A stretch of 64,000 bases of DNA from Candidatus Obscuribacterales bacterium (GCA_031292355.1 JARLHI010000009.1:44925-108924); one strand, 5' to 3'. Shown: positions 51,222 through 59,723, numbered from the stretch's first letter. Program-made: numbers and translations. Notes: generated by a model not told the origin, from the letters alone.

Positions 51222-51565
51222 CTAACTCTCAATCTCGCTTTGCAGGCGCCGAAATGCTCTCAAGGCGCGCGCCAGGAATTGTTCCTCTGGTCCCGCCTTA
51301 GGGCTGGACGTAGTGCTGAGATCGGAAATCGAGGCCCAGGTGCCTTCCAGTTCGATACGCCAGATTGCCTTGCCGAAATCAGTACCAGCGAGTTTGGCCG
51401 CCTGACAGAGTGTCATCAGTGATTCCGCCACAGTCTTAACCTTGCTGCCTTTGGCTGCTACATATGCTGATTGCCCCAAAGGCAGATCAGGGCAAAAACT
51501 GTCACTGACAGTATGATTACGAGCCAGAGGCGCTTGTTCATTTTTTCGGATTTTGCATTCAACAT
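51222..51565 (-). pseudogene. Frameshifted membrane-anchored small protein
   Basis: CGGAGAGCAATT precedes an ATG at 51565 that encodes MLNAKSEKMNKRLWLVIILS and continues TVFALICLW, an obvious membrane anchor, then stops early. The soluble C-terminal part (YVAAKGSKVKTVAESL ... FRRLQSEIES, to 51222) is in the next frame. One extra base in the C4 run at 51474-51477 (G4 on the minus strand) would fuse both into a 115-residue protein. This is either a real homopolymer slip or an assembly error. The longer ORF that starts at 51638 has a spurious N-terminus. Confidence 0.65.
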
Positions 51566-52361
51566 AATTGCTCTCCGTTATTGGCGTGAGTGTGCAGACT
51601 GGCATTAGGTAGAGCATCCCCACCTTACGTGTTGCCAATCGAAAGCCGAAAGCTCTGATTGCATGGTGATTTTGATAAGACGTGGGGAGGTATTTGAGTG
51701 CTTATTTGAAAACGGATGGAAGTGAGATTGGGGATACTTGTATTAATACACTTTTCGCTATTGACAAGAAATCGTTCAAGTGTCTCACCTGAAGTTTTGA
51801 AAATCTCCAGGCTGCGCCATGCGTGGGGCTTTTTCAAGGTTCCGACATCAAATGCTGCCAGTGGGTACAGAGTGAAATTACCCTGCGCAGCTAAACCTGA
51901 TTGCGTAATTTGGCAAAAAGTGGTCTGCGCCGCGAAAAATAACGGTCAACCTTGCGACCATACCAATACGCGCGGAATTCGTCAGACCAACGAAAGCAGC
52001 ACTACTTGAGATCTGTCAATTTCTAATAACAATAGCTAATTAGATCTTGTTGCTTATGCACTAAACCTTCAAGGTAAAGTCTACTTCCCTATGTCCTTCC
52101 TTCCGTCATTAACTAGAGCAAACAACAACGCCGCTACTCTTTCGAACCCTGATTGCCACGCGAATATTCGTGGTGATTGATGTCGAACGGATACCTGTAT
52201 CTGTGCCAGGAATTCAGCGCATCATCTCTGTGGCTTCAAACCCATTCCTACTTTCTGCGCGCCGGAGGCATTAGCGTGAGCAAAAGATCGCTCAATGCTA
52301 AGCCTAGAACTTCTCCAACCCATCTCATGCTCTAACCTCAAATCATCAAATGGAGACTTCC
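51566..52361. other. 800-bp region with no firm gene
   Basis: A 97-codon frame at 51716-52009 (+) lacks a ribosome-binding site and overlaps the repeat module at 51958-51991; I do not accept it. The right end is the leader of the 52362 gene with GGAG. An imperfect palindrome, CCACGCGAATATTCGTGG, lies at about 52157-52174. Confidence 0.4.
51958..51991 (-). promoter_or_regulatory. 24-bp-spaced repeat module, copy D (inverted, partial)
   Basis: Read on the minus strand: GTTGGTCTGA (51991-51982), then ATTGGTATGG (51967-51958), again 24 bases apart. The abutting 9-mer is diverged (GCTGCTTTC). The nearest downstream gene is the plus-strand small secreted protein at 52362, so relative orientation to the gene matches copies A-C. 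Confidence 0.45.
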
Positions 52362-52613
52362 ATGACCAAATTCCGCACCAATGCTCTCGTTGTCGTCGCT
52401 ACCCTGGGATTCGCTCTGATCGTCGTATCCGGCTCCGCGAGCGCTCTCGATTCGAACTCAGGTTCGCCTGCGGCGAAAGCGGCCTGCGAACCCGAAGCCT
52501 GGAAGTTTTGCACGAGCGTATTCCCCAATGCCGACAAAGTCACACAGTGCCTCAAGACCACCCCCGGCGTCAGCAAGCTCTGCAAGGACTACATCAACGG
52601 CGTGCGTCATTAA
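52362..52613 (+). CDS. Small secreted Cys-rich-repeat protein
   Basis: 83 residues from the ATG at 52362, which has GGAG at 6 bases. A signal peptide (MTKFRTNALVVVATLGFALI ... SASA) is followed by a short domain with CEPEAWKFC, VTQCLK and LCKDY. The C-x5-FC-x8-V-x2-CLK spacing resembles the cysteine-rich (GLG1/FGFR-type) repeat found in small exported bacterial proteins. Exported, probably disulfide-bonded; role unknown. Confidence 0.7.
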   Translation: MTKFRTNALVVVATLGFALIVVSGSASALDSNSGSPAAKAACEPEAWKFCTSVFPNADKVTQCLKTTPGVSKLCKDYINGVRH

Positions 52614-52695
52614 CGCAGTTTGACTCAATTTGCTTCAAAATGAACCATCGCCCAATGGCGGTGGTTGGCATTGATGGCACTGAAAGGAGACGGCA

Positions 52696-53025
52696 ATGAC
52701 TACGTTTGCTGATGAACTGCGCCAGGCTGCGACCAATGAAGCTGCGAAAGCCGAAATTTCTCACTTCAAGAAGCTGCTCAAGGTTAAAGCGGCAGAAGGC
52801 TTTCGTGAGTTCCCGCTTGCCGAGTTTTATTATTCCAAACACGAGACCCTCGGCACGGTGGTAGTTGATTACGACGACGAAACCGTGACGCTCGAGGGAC
52901 CGATCAAGGAAATCTGTGCTGCTCTCCAGGCGGAAGGCATCACCCTCTATTTCAAGCAAGATTTGCGCTACTCCAATCACCCCAAGGGTAGCGGAGTAGT
53001 GACGATAGTGAATGCCCGCTGGTAA
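52696..53025 (+). CDS. Hypothetical protein, 109 residues
   Basis: AAAGGAG precedes the ATG. The protein has a Lys/Glu-rich helix (ELRQAATNEAAKAEISHFKK) and beta-rich remainder (GTVVVDYDDETVTLEGPIKE, ITLYFKQDLRYSNH). No signal or membrane segment; family not recognised. It lies 82 bases after the secreted protein gene and 86 before the next, so a three-gene transcript is possible. Confidence 0.6.
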   Translation: MTTFADELRQAATNEAAKAEISHFKKLLKVKAAEGFREFPLAEFYYSKHETLGTVVVDYDDETVTLEGPIKEICAALQAEGITLYFKQDLRYSNHPKGSGVVTIVNARW

Positions 53026-53111
53026 TGGCACTGCCTGTAGTACCATCTGAACTTGTGCCGTCACGGTCGGCACAATATAAAGTTTTCCACAGAGATAAAA
53101 GGAGAAAATCG

Positions 53112-53501
53112 ATGAACCACGAGACGTCCGATTTTATCGCTCTTGCAGTACTGGTCGCAGCTACAATTTCAGCGTTCTTGCTGCCCTGGGCATTTTGGCG
53201 ATGGGTGATCCATTGCAAGACATCGGAAAATCCAAATTGGGAGCTCGAAGACAAGATCCGCGACTGTCTTAACTGGGCGGAGGGTCTAAAAATGAGGAGC
53301 GGCTTTGGAGACCAGGTCGAATCGTCGAAACTGGAGTTGGAATCAGCGATTGCTGCAGCTAAGGTAGCTCTCGCTCCTGAGTCCAGGATTACAGAAGCCT
53401 GGGTCTTGAGAGCAATCCATGCGAGACTCAACACAAGGTGCCAAAGCATCGCCAAGGTTTTGCCTATCGCGCGCGACAATGATTTTCTGGTCTTGGGCTA
53501 G
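53112..53501 (+). CDS. Single-helix membrane protein, 129 residues
   Basis: The ATG at 53112 has AAAGGAG; an in-frame start at 53025 overlaps the previous stop but lacks a site. One N-terminal membrane helix (FIALAVLVAATISAFLLPWA) is followed by a helical soluble domain (LEDKIRDCLNWAEGLKM, KLELESAIAAAKVALAPES, LNTRCQSIAKVL). Function unknown. Confidence 0.55.
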   Translation: MNHETSDFIALAVLVAATISAFLLPWAFWRWVIHCKTSENPNWELEDKIRDCLNWAEGLKMRSGFGDQVESSKLELESAIAAAKVALAPESRITEAWVLRAIHARLNTRCQSIAKVLPIARDNDFLVLG

Positions 53502-53760
53502 CAAATCCCAAGCGACTTCTGAACGTTTGTAGACAACAGCAAGCCAACCGTCGTTGGCAAGTAGAAGGCTTACGAGCCTTCTACTCCAGAAGCCCTCCAC
53601 CAACTTGAACGATCTAAAAAAAAAGGACTTGTGAGGCACCGCCTGTAGTGTCAAATTTCGATCTGAAAATTTTGCCATACCCGGCAGGCTGATAAACCAC
53701 ACATTCATCGGGTTGTAGCCACATGCAGTATAATTCTTGCAGACTGTTCAGCTTTGACGA

Positions 53761-54969
53761 TTGGAATCCACTTTGTACAACCGTCTAATCAATTTGCGAC
53801 TGCTTAGCCTGGCGACCGTATGTCTGGTAAGCGCGGCCAATGCGGCGGCACCACAAGCATCAGACGGCGTGAAGCTATATCAAAAGGGTGATTACGCAAA
53901 CGCCGCCAAAGTTTTTGATGCGTCTATCCGAGCAGGAACTGCAGATGCCAATTCGGTGTACTACGCTGCTATATCGCACGAACAGTTGCATGAATTTGAA
54001 AGGGCAAAGGCGCTCTATGAACTTCTCATTCGCAAGTTTCCTCAAGAGCAAGCGGCAGATCTTGCCTATAAAGCCATGAACAGGCCTGAGTTTCAACTAG
54101 CTAGCGACGGTTTCAGTCCTAAATTCCGCGATATCTCACACGATGTTTTGCCCAAAGAATGCTTCGTGAATTTTTCCGATAATCGCGGAGCGATGATGGT
54201 TGCAGCAACTATCAATGGTCGACCGACAAAAGTCTGTTTTGACACTGGCGCTGCCACCTGTGTAATTTCTGTTGACGTAGCTAGAGAATTTGGCATTCAA
54301 ATTCCTAATCGTACGCCTGATTTATCGGTGAGCGGCTACGGCAGCACTGAGAAAATTCCAGGTTGGCGAGTGAAAGTCGACCTGACAGTTGGACGCATTG
54401 TCAGACCCAATTTCTCTGTCTTTTTAAGCACATCGCATTTGCCTTTTCCAATGCTTGGAGCGACTTTCTATCACGAGTTTCAATACACAATCGATAAAAG
54501 CAATTCTACTATTGCTTTCAAGAGAAACATGCCCGGTGCTGCTGATTCTGGTGGTCAGCGGTCTACCAAGACAATGACCACACTTAATGCCAGTGGGAAG
54601 TACGAATACAGTGTTCCTTTCGTCATGGATGGTCAACAGCTGGTCGTTACGGTCAAAGTCAACGGCGTGGAATGTCCGATGCAGTTTGATACCGGGGCGG
54701 GAATGTGCATGTTTACGAATCAACAGTTTCACTCCGTCGGTGGTGGCACCGATACTGGTCACTCCATCACTATAAATGGTGCTGGGGGCGCGGCGGAGAG
54801 CAAAATTTATACTGTCAGAAGCATGCAGATGGGGCCTCTCAATAAACCAGTGGATGTAGCAGTCTGCGATACAGTCAGGGCTAAATATCCCCTAATTGGT
54901 CAAAATTTTTTTGGTGACCTGCATTACACAATCGACCACGGTCATCATGTCATTCGCTTTGAAAAGTAA
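53761..54969 (+). CDS. Exported protein with TPR and two retropepsin-like aspartic protease domains
   Basis: 402 residues; TTG start at 53761. A signal peptide (about 1-29, ending ANA) is followed by one or two TPR-like helix pairs (GVKLYQKGDYANAAKVFDAS, YYAAISHEQLHEFERAKALY). Then two clan AA units: first CFDTGAATCVISVDVAREFG with Asp161 and ATFYHEFQYTID; second QFDTGAGMCMFTNQQF with Asp310 and PLIGQNFFGDLHYTIDHGHH. Both D-T-G-A catalytic motifs are kept, 149 residues apart, so the chain could fold as an intramolecular dimer like pepsin. Probably a periplasmic protease; the substrate is unknown. Confidence 0.8.
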   Translation: MESTLYNRLINLRLLSLATVCLVSAANAAAPQASDGVKLYQKGDYANAAKVFDASIRAGTADANSVYYAAISHEQLHEFERAKALYELLIRKFPQEQAADLAYKAMNRPEFQLASDGFSPKFRDISHDVLPKECFVNFSDNRGAMMVAATINGRPTKVCFDTGAATCVISVDVAREFGIQIPNRTPDLSVSGYGSTEKIPGWRVKVDLTVGRIVRPNFSVFLSTSHLPFPMLGATFYHEFQYTIDKSNSTIAFKRNMPGAADSGGQRSTKTMTTLNASGKYEYSVPFVMDGQQLVVTVKVNGVECPMQFDTGAGMCMFTNQQFHSVGGGTDTGHSITINGAGGAAESKIYTVRSMQMGPLNKPVDVAVCDTVRAKYPLIGQNFFGDLHYTIDHGHHVIRFEK

Positions 54970-55332
54970 CGGCGATCGCTCTTAAAGAGAGTTTTGGTCG
55001 CTGAATTTTAGTAAATTCGCCTGTCAAGAGGGCGTCGCTCGCGCTAGGGCTAAATACGCGTGCAGTCAGGGTTGTGAGCATTGTTTGCAGTCGTTCCTCG
55101 CCTGACAACGCAGGCGTTCGACCCGTTTCTCTGAATGCTTGTGTAGTTAGGGCTGTAACTCGCTTGAGAATTCCTGTTGACAGCCGCTAGGCTGAAGTAC
55201 ACATGCCTCAGGCACATCCCAATTTTTGCAAGGATTTCAATCACCAACTTTTCGTTTACTAGTTTGGCCTGAAGGCTCAACAATATCCGTTTCTGTAACT
55301 GCTCGTGCAACCAAAGCAAGAGGAGGTAGATC
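54970..55332. other. Intergenic region upstream of nadD
   Basis: 360 bases, no gene. It starts with the octamer GCGATCGC (54972-54979) next to CTCTTAAAGAGAG, a weak hairpin that may end the protease transcript. A GGAGG site at its right end sets the nadD start. Confidence 0.45.
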
Positions 55333-56187
55333 ATGCTGTTCGGCATTCCGTACTACCCTTACGACTTCTATCAGCCATTCCGGCCGAAAAGGATACGCCG
55401 AATCGGTCTCCTCGGTGGCACTTATGATCCAACTCACCACTGGCATCTGTTCACCGGTGACTGCGCTGTCACACAGTTCAAACTGGATGAGATGCACTAC
55501 ATTCCTAACGGAAATCCGCCCCATAAGCACGGCGTCACGGACGGCGAAATTCGTTGCGATTTGCTTAACGCGGCGATCAGCCCCAACAAGCGATTCAGAG
55601 TCAGTCGCTGCGAAATCGAGCGTGAGGGTACTTCCTACACCGTCGATACTTTGCGGTATTACAAGCGCCGCTATGGCGAGGATGTGCAGCTTTTTTATAC
55701 GATTGGCTCTGACAATCTGCATACGATCACCGAGTGGCATGATCATGACGAGATCTTCGAACTTGCAACGATTCTGATCGCCCCTCGCGATCACGAAGAA
55801 GTGAGTCTCGACGACGTTCGCAAGATTCTGCCTGCAACCGCTCGCTTCGGCATCATCGACTGTCCTGGCTCAACGATTTCAAGCTCGCTTATCCGCGATC
55901 GAGTGGCACATGGTCTTACCTATCGCTATGCCGTTACAGATTCGGTCTGGCTTGGCATTCGCTACTACGGTCTTTATCTCGATCCAGCTCTGCGTACAGC
56001 AGAGGCTCTCGAGCGTGGTTTGATTGGTCCGGGCTGTCTTGCCCCCCATGAAAACTGGGCGCTTCAGTACTTCAAACGCAACCCTGTCACCCTTAAACCC
56101 TATCGCTTCCCGTCATTGGTTCGACTTTTACACCGAGTCGGCTATTATGACAGCAGCGTCTATCAGGAGCCCCAGAATGAAGAATAA
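55333..56187 (+). CDS. nadD: Nicotinate-nucleotide adenylyltransferase
   Basis: 284 residues, longer than typical NadD (~200) because of a C-terminal extension of about 75 residues. It converts nicotinate mononucleotide and ATP to deamido-NAD. Seen: GGTYDPTHHWHLF (ATP-binding [GS]GxFDPxHxGH, here with Trp for Gly), PNGNPPHKHG, SRCEIEREGTSYTVDTLRYY, FYTIGSDNLHTI and the ISSSLIRDR motif (SSTxIR class). Strong GGAGG start. The stop overlaps the nadE start by 11 bases, so the two are translated together, covering the last two steps of NAD synthesis. Confidence 0.9.
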   Translation: MLFGIPYYPYDFYQPFRPKRIRRIGLLGGTYDPTHHWHLFTGDCAVTQFKLDEMHYIPNGNPPHKHGVTDGEIRCDLLNAAISPNKRFRVSRCEIEREGTSYTVDTLRYYKRRYGEDVQLFYTIGSDNLHTITEWHDHDEIFELATILIAPRDHEEVSLDDVRKILPATARFGIIDCPGSTISSSLIRDRVAHGLTYRYAVTDSVWLGIRYYGLYLDPALRTAEALERGLIGPGCLAPHENWALQYFKRNPVTLKPYRFPSLVRLLHRVGYYDSSVYQEPQNEE

Positions 56188-58273
56188 TTCGCGATTCGGC
56201 TTCGTTAGAGTGGCCACCGCTCGACCCGAAGCCAAGATCGGCAATTGCACATTCAACGCTCAGTCGCATCTGTCTGAGATGACGAACGCGCAGAAAGCGG
56301 GAGTAGATATTCTTCTCTTCCCCGAGCTTTCGCTCACCACGTATTCGCCTGGTGTTTTGTTTCAGCAGGAGGCACTACAACAATCCGCACTCGATGCACT
56401 GGAGAGAGTGCGCGTCGACGGTGCGAAATTGTTTTCCGGGTTGGTCGTAGTGGGTTGCCCAATATTCCTTGATTCCGGGCTCTACAACTGCGCCGTGCTG
56501 TTGCAAGAAGGTCGATATCTCGGCGTGGTGCCGAAGTCGTTCATTCCAAACTACAAGGAGTTCACGGAGAAGCGCTGGTTTGCCGAGGCTGCCACGGCGC
56601 GTTCGACGGAAGTAATGCTCGGGAATACGATGGTGCCTTTCGGTACCGATCTGCTTTTCCGTCCCCATACTCCGCAACAAGCTTTTGCTCAAGATGCACT
56701 TTCGCGCGCGAACGCTATGAGGCGAAAACTGGCGATTGGCGTAGAGATCTGCGAAGACCTCTGGGGACCGATTCCTCCAAGTTCATTGCAGGCGCTCTTG
56801 GGTGCTACGTTGCTGCTCAATCTCTCGGCCAGCAATGAGCTGATTGGCAAAGCCGATTACAGGCGTTCGCTTGTCCTCGGTCAGTCAGCAAGGTGTATCG
56901 CCGCTTATGCCTATGCGTGTGCCGCACCGCTCGACGAAACGTCCACCGACACTGTGCTCAGCGGTCATTGCATGATTGCGGAGAACGGTTCGATGATCGC
57001 GGAGTCGGAGCGTTTCGGTGACGGTGAAAGGCTGCTTGTCGCTGATATCGATATAGACCGCCTCGTTAACGACCGCATGCGCACCAACAGCTTCAATGAC
57101 ACTCTGCGCCACTATGGTCTCAAACCTGCATGCCGCGAAGTGTTGTTCAATCTGGACCCTGTCTTTGCGCCGCTGCGTGAAACCTTCGATGCGCACATGA
57201 AGCGCTACATCGATGCGCATCCGTTCGTGCCTTCCAACCCTGAAACGCTTCGAGCTCGCTGCGAAGAGATTTTCAATATCCAGGTAGCTGGTCTGAGCAA
57301 GCGCTTGAAGCATCTGAACTTTCCAAAGGTCACCATCGGTGTTTCGGGTGGTTTGGATTCGACACACGCGCTTTCGGTGCTGTGCAAGGTCTACGACAAG
57401 GCTGGTGAACCCAGAAGCAAGATTCAGGCGTACACAATGCCTGGATTTGGGACGACCAGGCGCACCAAGGGTAATGCCCACAAGTTGATGACGGCTCTGG
57501 GCGTAACCATTCACGAAGTCGACATCCGCAAGCTTTGCTTGACCGAGATGCAAGCGGTTGGACACAAGCCGTTTGGCATCGATTTGAAGGGCCACACTGT
57601 CGCCTCCTTGAGCAAGGCTTTCTTGACTCTGCCGGATGACGCACAGGATGTCACTTTCGAAAACGTGCAAGCGCGTATGCGAACGCTGATTTTGATGAAC
57701 GCCGGTTTCGTGATCGGAACAGGCGATCTTTCTGAATTGGCGCTTGGTTGGTGCACCTTCAACGCTGACCATATGTCGATGTACAATCCAAACGCCTCGG
57801 TGCCCAAGACCCTGGTGAAATTTCTCGTCAAATGGACTGCCGAGAATCAATTCACTGAACCGTCTGAAGCGCTGGTTAAAGCGACGATGCTCGACATCTT
57901 CGCGACTGAGATCTCGCCTGAACTGCTGCCCCCGAGCGCAGATGGTCAAATCAAGCAGAAGACGGAGGACAAAGTTGGTCCTTACGAATTGCATGACTTC
58001 ACTCTCTACCACCTCTGTCGCTTTGGTGCGTCACCAGAGAAAATCGTTTTTCTGGCGAAACAAGCGAAGTTTTACGTGGCGTACGACGAAGCGACCATCC
58101 GCAAGTGGCTGATTGTCTTCCTGCGCCGGTTTTTCAGCCAGCAATTCAAACGCTCGACTTTGCCTGACGGAACTAAAGTTGGTTCCATCAGTCTGTCGCC
58201 GCGCGCTGAATGGTTGATGCCGTCGGATGCAGACCCTGCCATCTGGCTCGAGTGGCTCGAGGCTCAGAAGTAA
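56177..58273 (+). CDS. nadE: Glutamine-dependent NAD+ synthetase
   Basis: 698 residues, the two-domain glutamine-dependent type. N-terminal nitrilase-like glutaminase with Glu in FPELSLTTYS, Lys in VPKSFIPNYKEF and Cys in GVEICEDLWGPIPPSS (~190); C-terminal NH3-dependent synthetase with P-loop GVSGGLDSTHAL (~390) and VIGTGDLSELALGWCTFNAD. It turns deamido-NAD into NAD. Start ATG 56177 with AGGAG, inside the nadD end; upstream in-frame ATGs lie within nadD. The GC-rich codon use produces a 375-codon antisense frame. A terminator follows. Confidence 0.94.
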   Translation: MKNNSRFGFVRVATARPEAKIGNCTFNAQSHLSEMTNAQKAGVDILLFPELSLTTYSPGVLFQQEALQQSALDALERVRVDGAKLFSGLVVVGCPIFLDSGLYNCAVLLQEGRYLGVVPKSFIPNYKEFTEKRWFAEAATARSTEVMLGNTMVPFGTDLLFRPHTPQQAFAQDALSRANAMRRKLAIGVEICEDLWGPIPPSSLQALLGATLLLNLSASNELIGKADYRRSLVLGQSARCIAAYAYACAAPLDETSTDTVLSGHCMIAENGSMIAESERFGDGERLLVADIDIDRLVNDRMRTNSFNDTLRHYGLKPACREVLFNLDPVFAPLRETFDAHMKRYIDAHPFVPSNPETLRARCEEIFNIQVAGLSKRLKHLNFPKVTIGVSGGLDSTHALSVLCKVYDKAGEPRSKIQAYTMPGFGTTRRTKGNAHKLMTALGVTIHEVDIRKLCLTEMQAVGHKPFGIDLKGHTVASLSKAFLTLPDDAQDVTFENVQARMRTLILMNAGFVIGTGDLSELALGWCTFNADHMSMYNPNASVPKTLVKFLVKWTAENQFTEPSEALVKATMLDIFATEISPELLPPSADGQIKQKTEDKVGPYELHDFTLYHLCRFGASPEKIVFLAKQAKFYVAYDEATIRKWLIVFLRRFFSQQFKRSTLPDGTKVGSISLSPRAEWLMPSDADPAIWLEWLEAQK

Positions 58274-58298
58274 GCTTCAGTGACGTAGTTGCTATGCG

Positions 58299-58343
58299 AA
58301 AGGCGGAGTGTTCAGTCTTTGATTGAGCTCTCCGCCTTTAATT
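58299..58343 (+). terminator. Terminator of nadD-nadE
   Basis: AAAGGCGGAG (58299-58308) pairs with CTCCGCCTTT (58330-58339), loop of 21 bases, followed by AATTTC. Located 26 bases after the nadE stop. Confidence 0.82.
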
Positions 58344-58394
58344 TCTGCGAGTCTTGTTTTTTTGTTCTTAATAGTCGGGCGGTCTATTATCGTC

Positions 58395-58440
58395 GTTAAA
58401 AAAAAGAATAAGCACCAAATATGGTGCAATTAGATTGCAC
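58395..58440 (-). terminator. Terminator for the 58507 gene
   Basis: On the minus strand, GCACCA-TATT-TGGTGC (58427-58412) is followed by TTATTCTTTTTTTTT. An overlapping alternative stem GTGCAAT-TAG-ATTGCAC (58424-58440) precedes it. The gene stop is about 70 bases upstream. Confidence 0.75.
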
Positions 58441-58450
58441 TTTCTGGCAG

Positions 58451-58493
58451 CACGCAACGTGGAAGAATCGAATTCAATCTTACACGTTGCGTG
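58451..58493. repeat. 43-base inverted repeat
   Basis: CACGCAACGTG (58451-58461) and CACGTTGCGTG (58483-58493) are perfect 11-base arms; the inner GAAGAATCGAATTCAATCTT region also pairs in part. It lies 14 bases from the stop of the minus-strand gene, with no T-tract. Probably an RNA stem protecting the 3' end or part of a compound terminator. Confidence 0.6.
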
Positions 58494-58506
58494 ATCCATA
58501 GTGGAT

Positions 58507-58848
58507 TCATTCGACAGTCAGTGCCTTGCTCAAGTTTTCCGCAAGACTGTGTAGTCGAGCGCATTCGATTTGAGCGACAAAGCGCGGAATGAAATACGGA
58601 TTGTTTCGATATCCCCACTTATAGGCTGCCCACAAGCGGTTAAGTTGAGAGTAGTTCCAGAGTGCAAGGCGCAGTTCTTTCTGGGCTTCCTTCAAGGCTT
58701 GGAGCTGGCCGGCCCGCGGCAAAGCCTTGATACGGGCGATTTCGGCAGCTTCGTGGCGGCGGTCCAGGACGTCCAGATAGTGCCATACTCCAATAAATGA
58801 GCCAGCGACCAGGGCCACTCCGGCGGCGATGAGACAAAAAGTAAGCAT
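58507..58848 (-). CDS. Small membrane-anchored protein, 113 residues
   Basis: GAAGGA precedes the ATG. One N-terminal helix (LTFCLIAAGVALVAGSFIGV) followed by a helical, charged region (LDRRHEAAEIARIKALPRAG, QALKEAQKELRLALWNYSQL, FVAQIECARLHSLAENLSKA). No known family. Its leader is about 430 bases long and contains the Fur-like box at 59144. Confidence 0.55.
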   Translation of the reverse strand: MLTFCLIAAGVALVAGSFIGVWHYLDVLDRRHEAAEIARIKALPRAGQLQALKEAQKELRLALWNYSQLNRLWAAYKWGYRNNPYFIPRFVAQIECARLHSLAENLSKALTVE

Positions 58849-59276
58849 TTGGGTTTTCCTTCAGGGTTCTCGTGAAGTTGGCGGCAGCCGAGCGCGTGCA
58901 TCATTTTTCTTCGGGCAAAGCGAAGCAAAATAGTGTGCTGGCAGTATGGGAGGATGTTTGGAGAGAGGTTTCGGGGATTTGCAGGTGGATAAAAAGGTGA
59001 TACCGACAAAGTACGAAAACCGCTTTGCCAATGGCAAGGACCTTAACCGAAGTAAATGCTTGTCTGGTGCTGAATTACAGGTTCGTCAGTACTATTTAAG
59101 GGGTAGGTAAATGCGATGGAACTTAGACTGGACTTTGCAAAACGATAACCATTTTCATTTGTTTTGGTTTGTGCTAATAATCGGCCCGAATTTAAAAAGA
59201 GGATTCGCTAGCTGTGCAAGCACCGAGTAATTTGATCACAGATCCTGATGATGTTGCTAATAGCTACTCATGATTT
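58849..59276. other. Intergenic region with a Fur/Zur-like box and a 19-codon frame
   Basis: No full gene. GATAACCATTTTCATTTGT (59144-59162) matches the 19-base Fur consensus at 12 positions by my count. Downstream on the plus strand, TAATAA (59175) could be a -10 box, and GAGGA before a GTG at 59213 opens a 19-codon frame (MQAPSNLITDPDDVANSYS) ending at 59272. The transcript would run on antisense to the MerC-like gene. See findings. Confidence 0.35.
59144..59162 (+). promoter_or_regulatory. Fur/Zur-like operator
   Basis: GATAACCATTTTCATTTGT against GATAATGATAATCATTATC. It overlaps a possible -35 (TTTTCA, 59153) 16 bases from a possible -10. The nearby MerC-like and His-rich proteins fit a metal link. 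Motif matching by eye only. Confidence 0.35.
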
Positions 59277-59711
59277 TCAGTGATGGTGATTGCAACAAGA
59301 CGAAGCTTTTTGTAATCGTCGGTTGATGATGTTCGCTCTGATGAGAAGAGCACTGCCCAGAAGTGACAACGCCAAATGCAAGCTCTCGTCTATAATCTGA
59401 CCGGCAAAGTTCGCGCAAAACATCAGTGCAAAGCCGATCATCATCAATATCATGACGCTTTTGCGCCTGTGTTTCAGGAATCCGATTGTGATCGTCGGAG
59501 CGCAAATAGACAGCACAATGAGCAACACTAATTGGTCACCCACGCCGTGAAAAATCTGATGAACACCAATGAGAGGCAAAATCATAAAGAGAATTGGAAT
59601 GACGATGCAATCGGCGAGACAGACGATTGGTGCAATTATGGACAAAACTTCGAGAGCCGCTTGCAACTTGGTTGTGCGATTGTCTTCTTGCAAAACTGAG
59701 ACTCCGGTCAA
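59277..59711 (-). CDS. MerC-like membrane protein with His tail
   Basis: 144 residues. Four hydrophobic helices in the MerC arrangement: the first contains VLSIIAPIVCLADCIVIPIL (CxxxC pair of MerC), followed by LILPLIGVHQIFHG-type His loops and VTITIGFLKHRRKS. The C-terminus, SSCCNHHH, is a metal-binding tail. MerC-domain proteins move Hg2+ or other thiophilic metals across the cytoplasmic membrane or are Zur-controlled relatives of unknown cargo. Cotranscribed with the gene 12 bases upstream. The ribosome-binding site is weak. Confidence 0.72.
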   Translation of the reverse strand: MTGVSVLQEDNRTTKLQAALEVLSIIAPIVCLADCIVIPILFMILPLIGVHQIFHGVGDQLVLLIVLSICAPTITIGFLKHRRKSVMILMMIGFALMFCANFAGQIIDESLHLALSLLGSALLIRANIINRRLQKASSCCNHHH

Positions 59712-59723
59712 TTCTTGGGTCGC

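Noticed and set aside
51716..52009. 97-codon plus-strand ORF ending QTNESSTT
   Set aside because: No Shine-Dalgarno site, an unlikely sequence in its first half, and its 3' end overlaps repeat module D. The Cys-containing C-terminal part is slightly protein-like, so a remnant is not excluded.
56885..58012. 375-codon ORF antisense to nadE
   Set aside because: Shadow of nadE, which has both catalytic domains intact.
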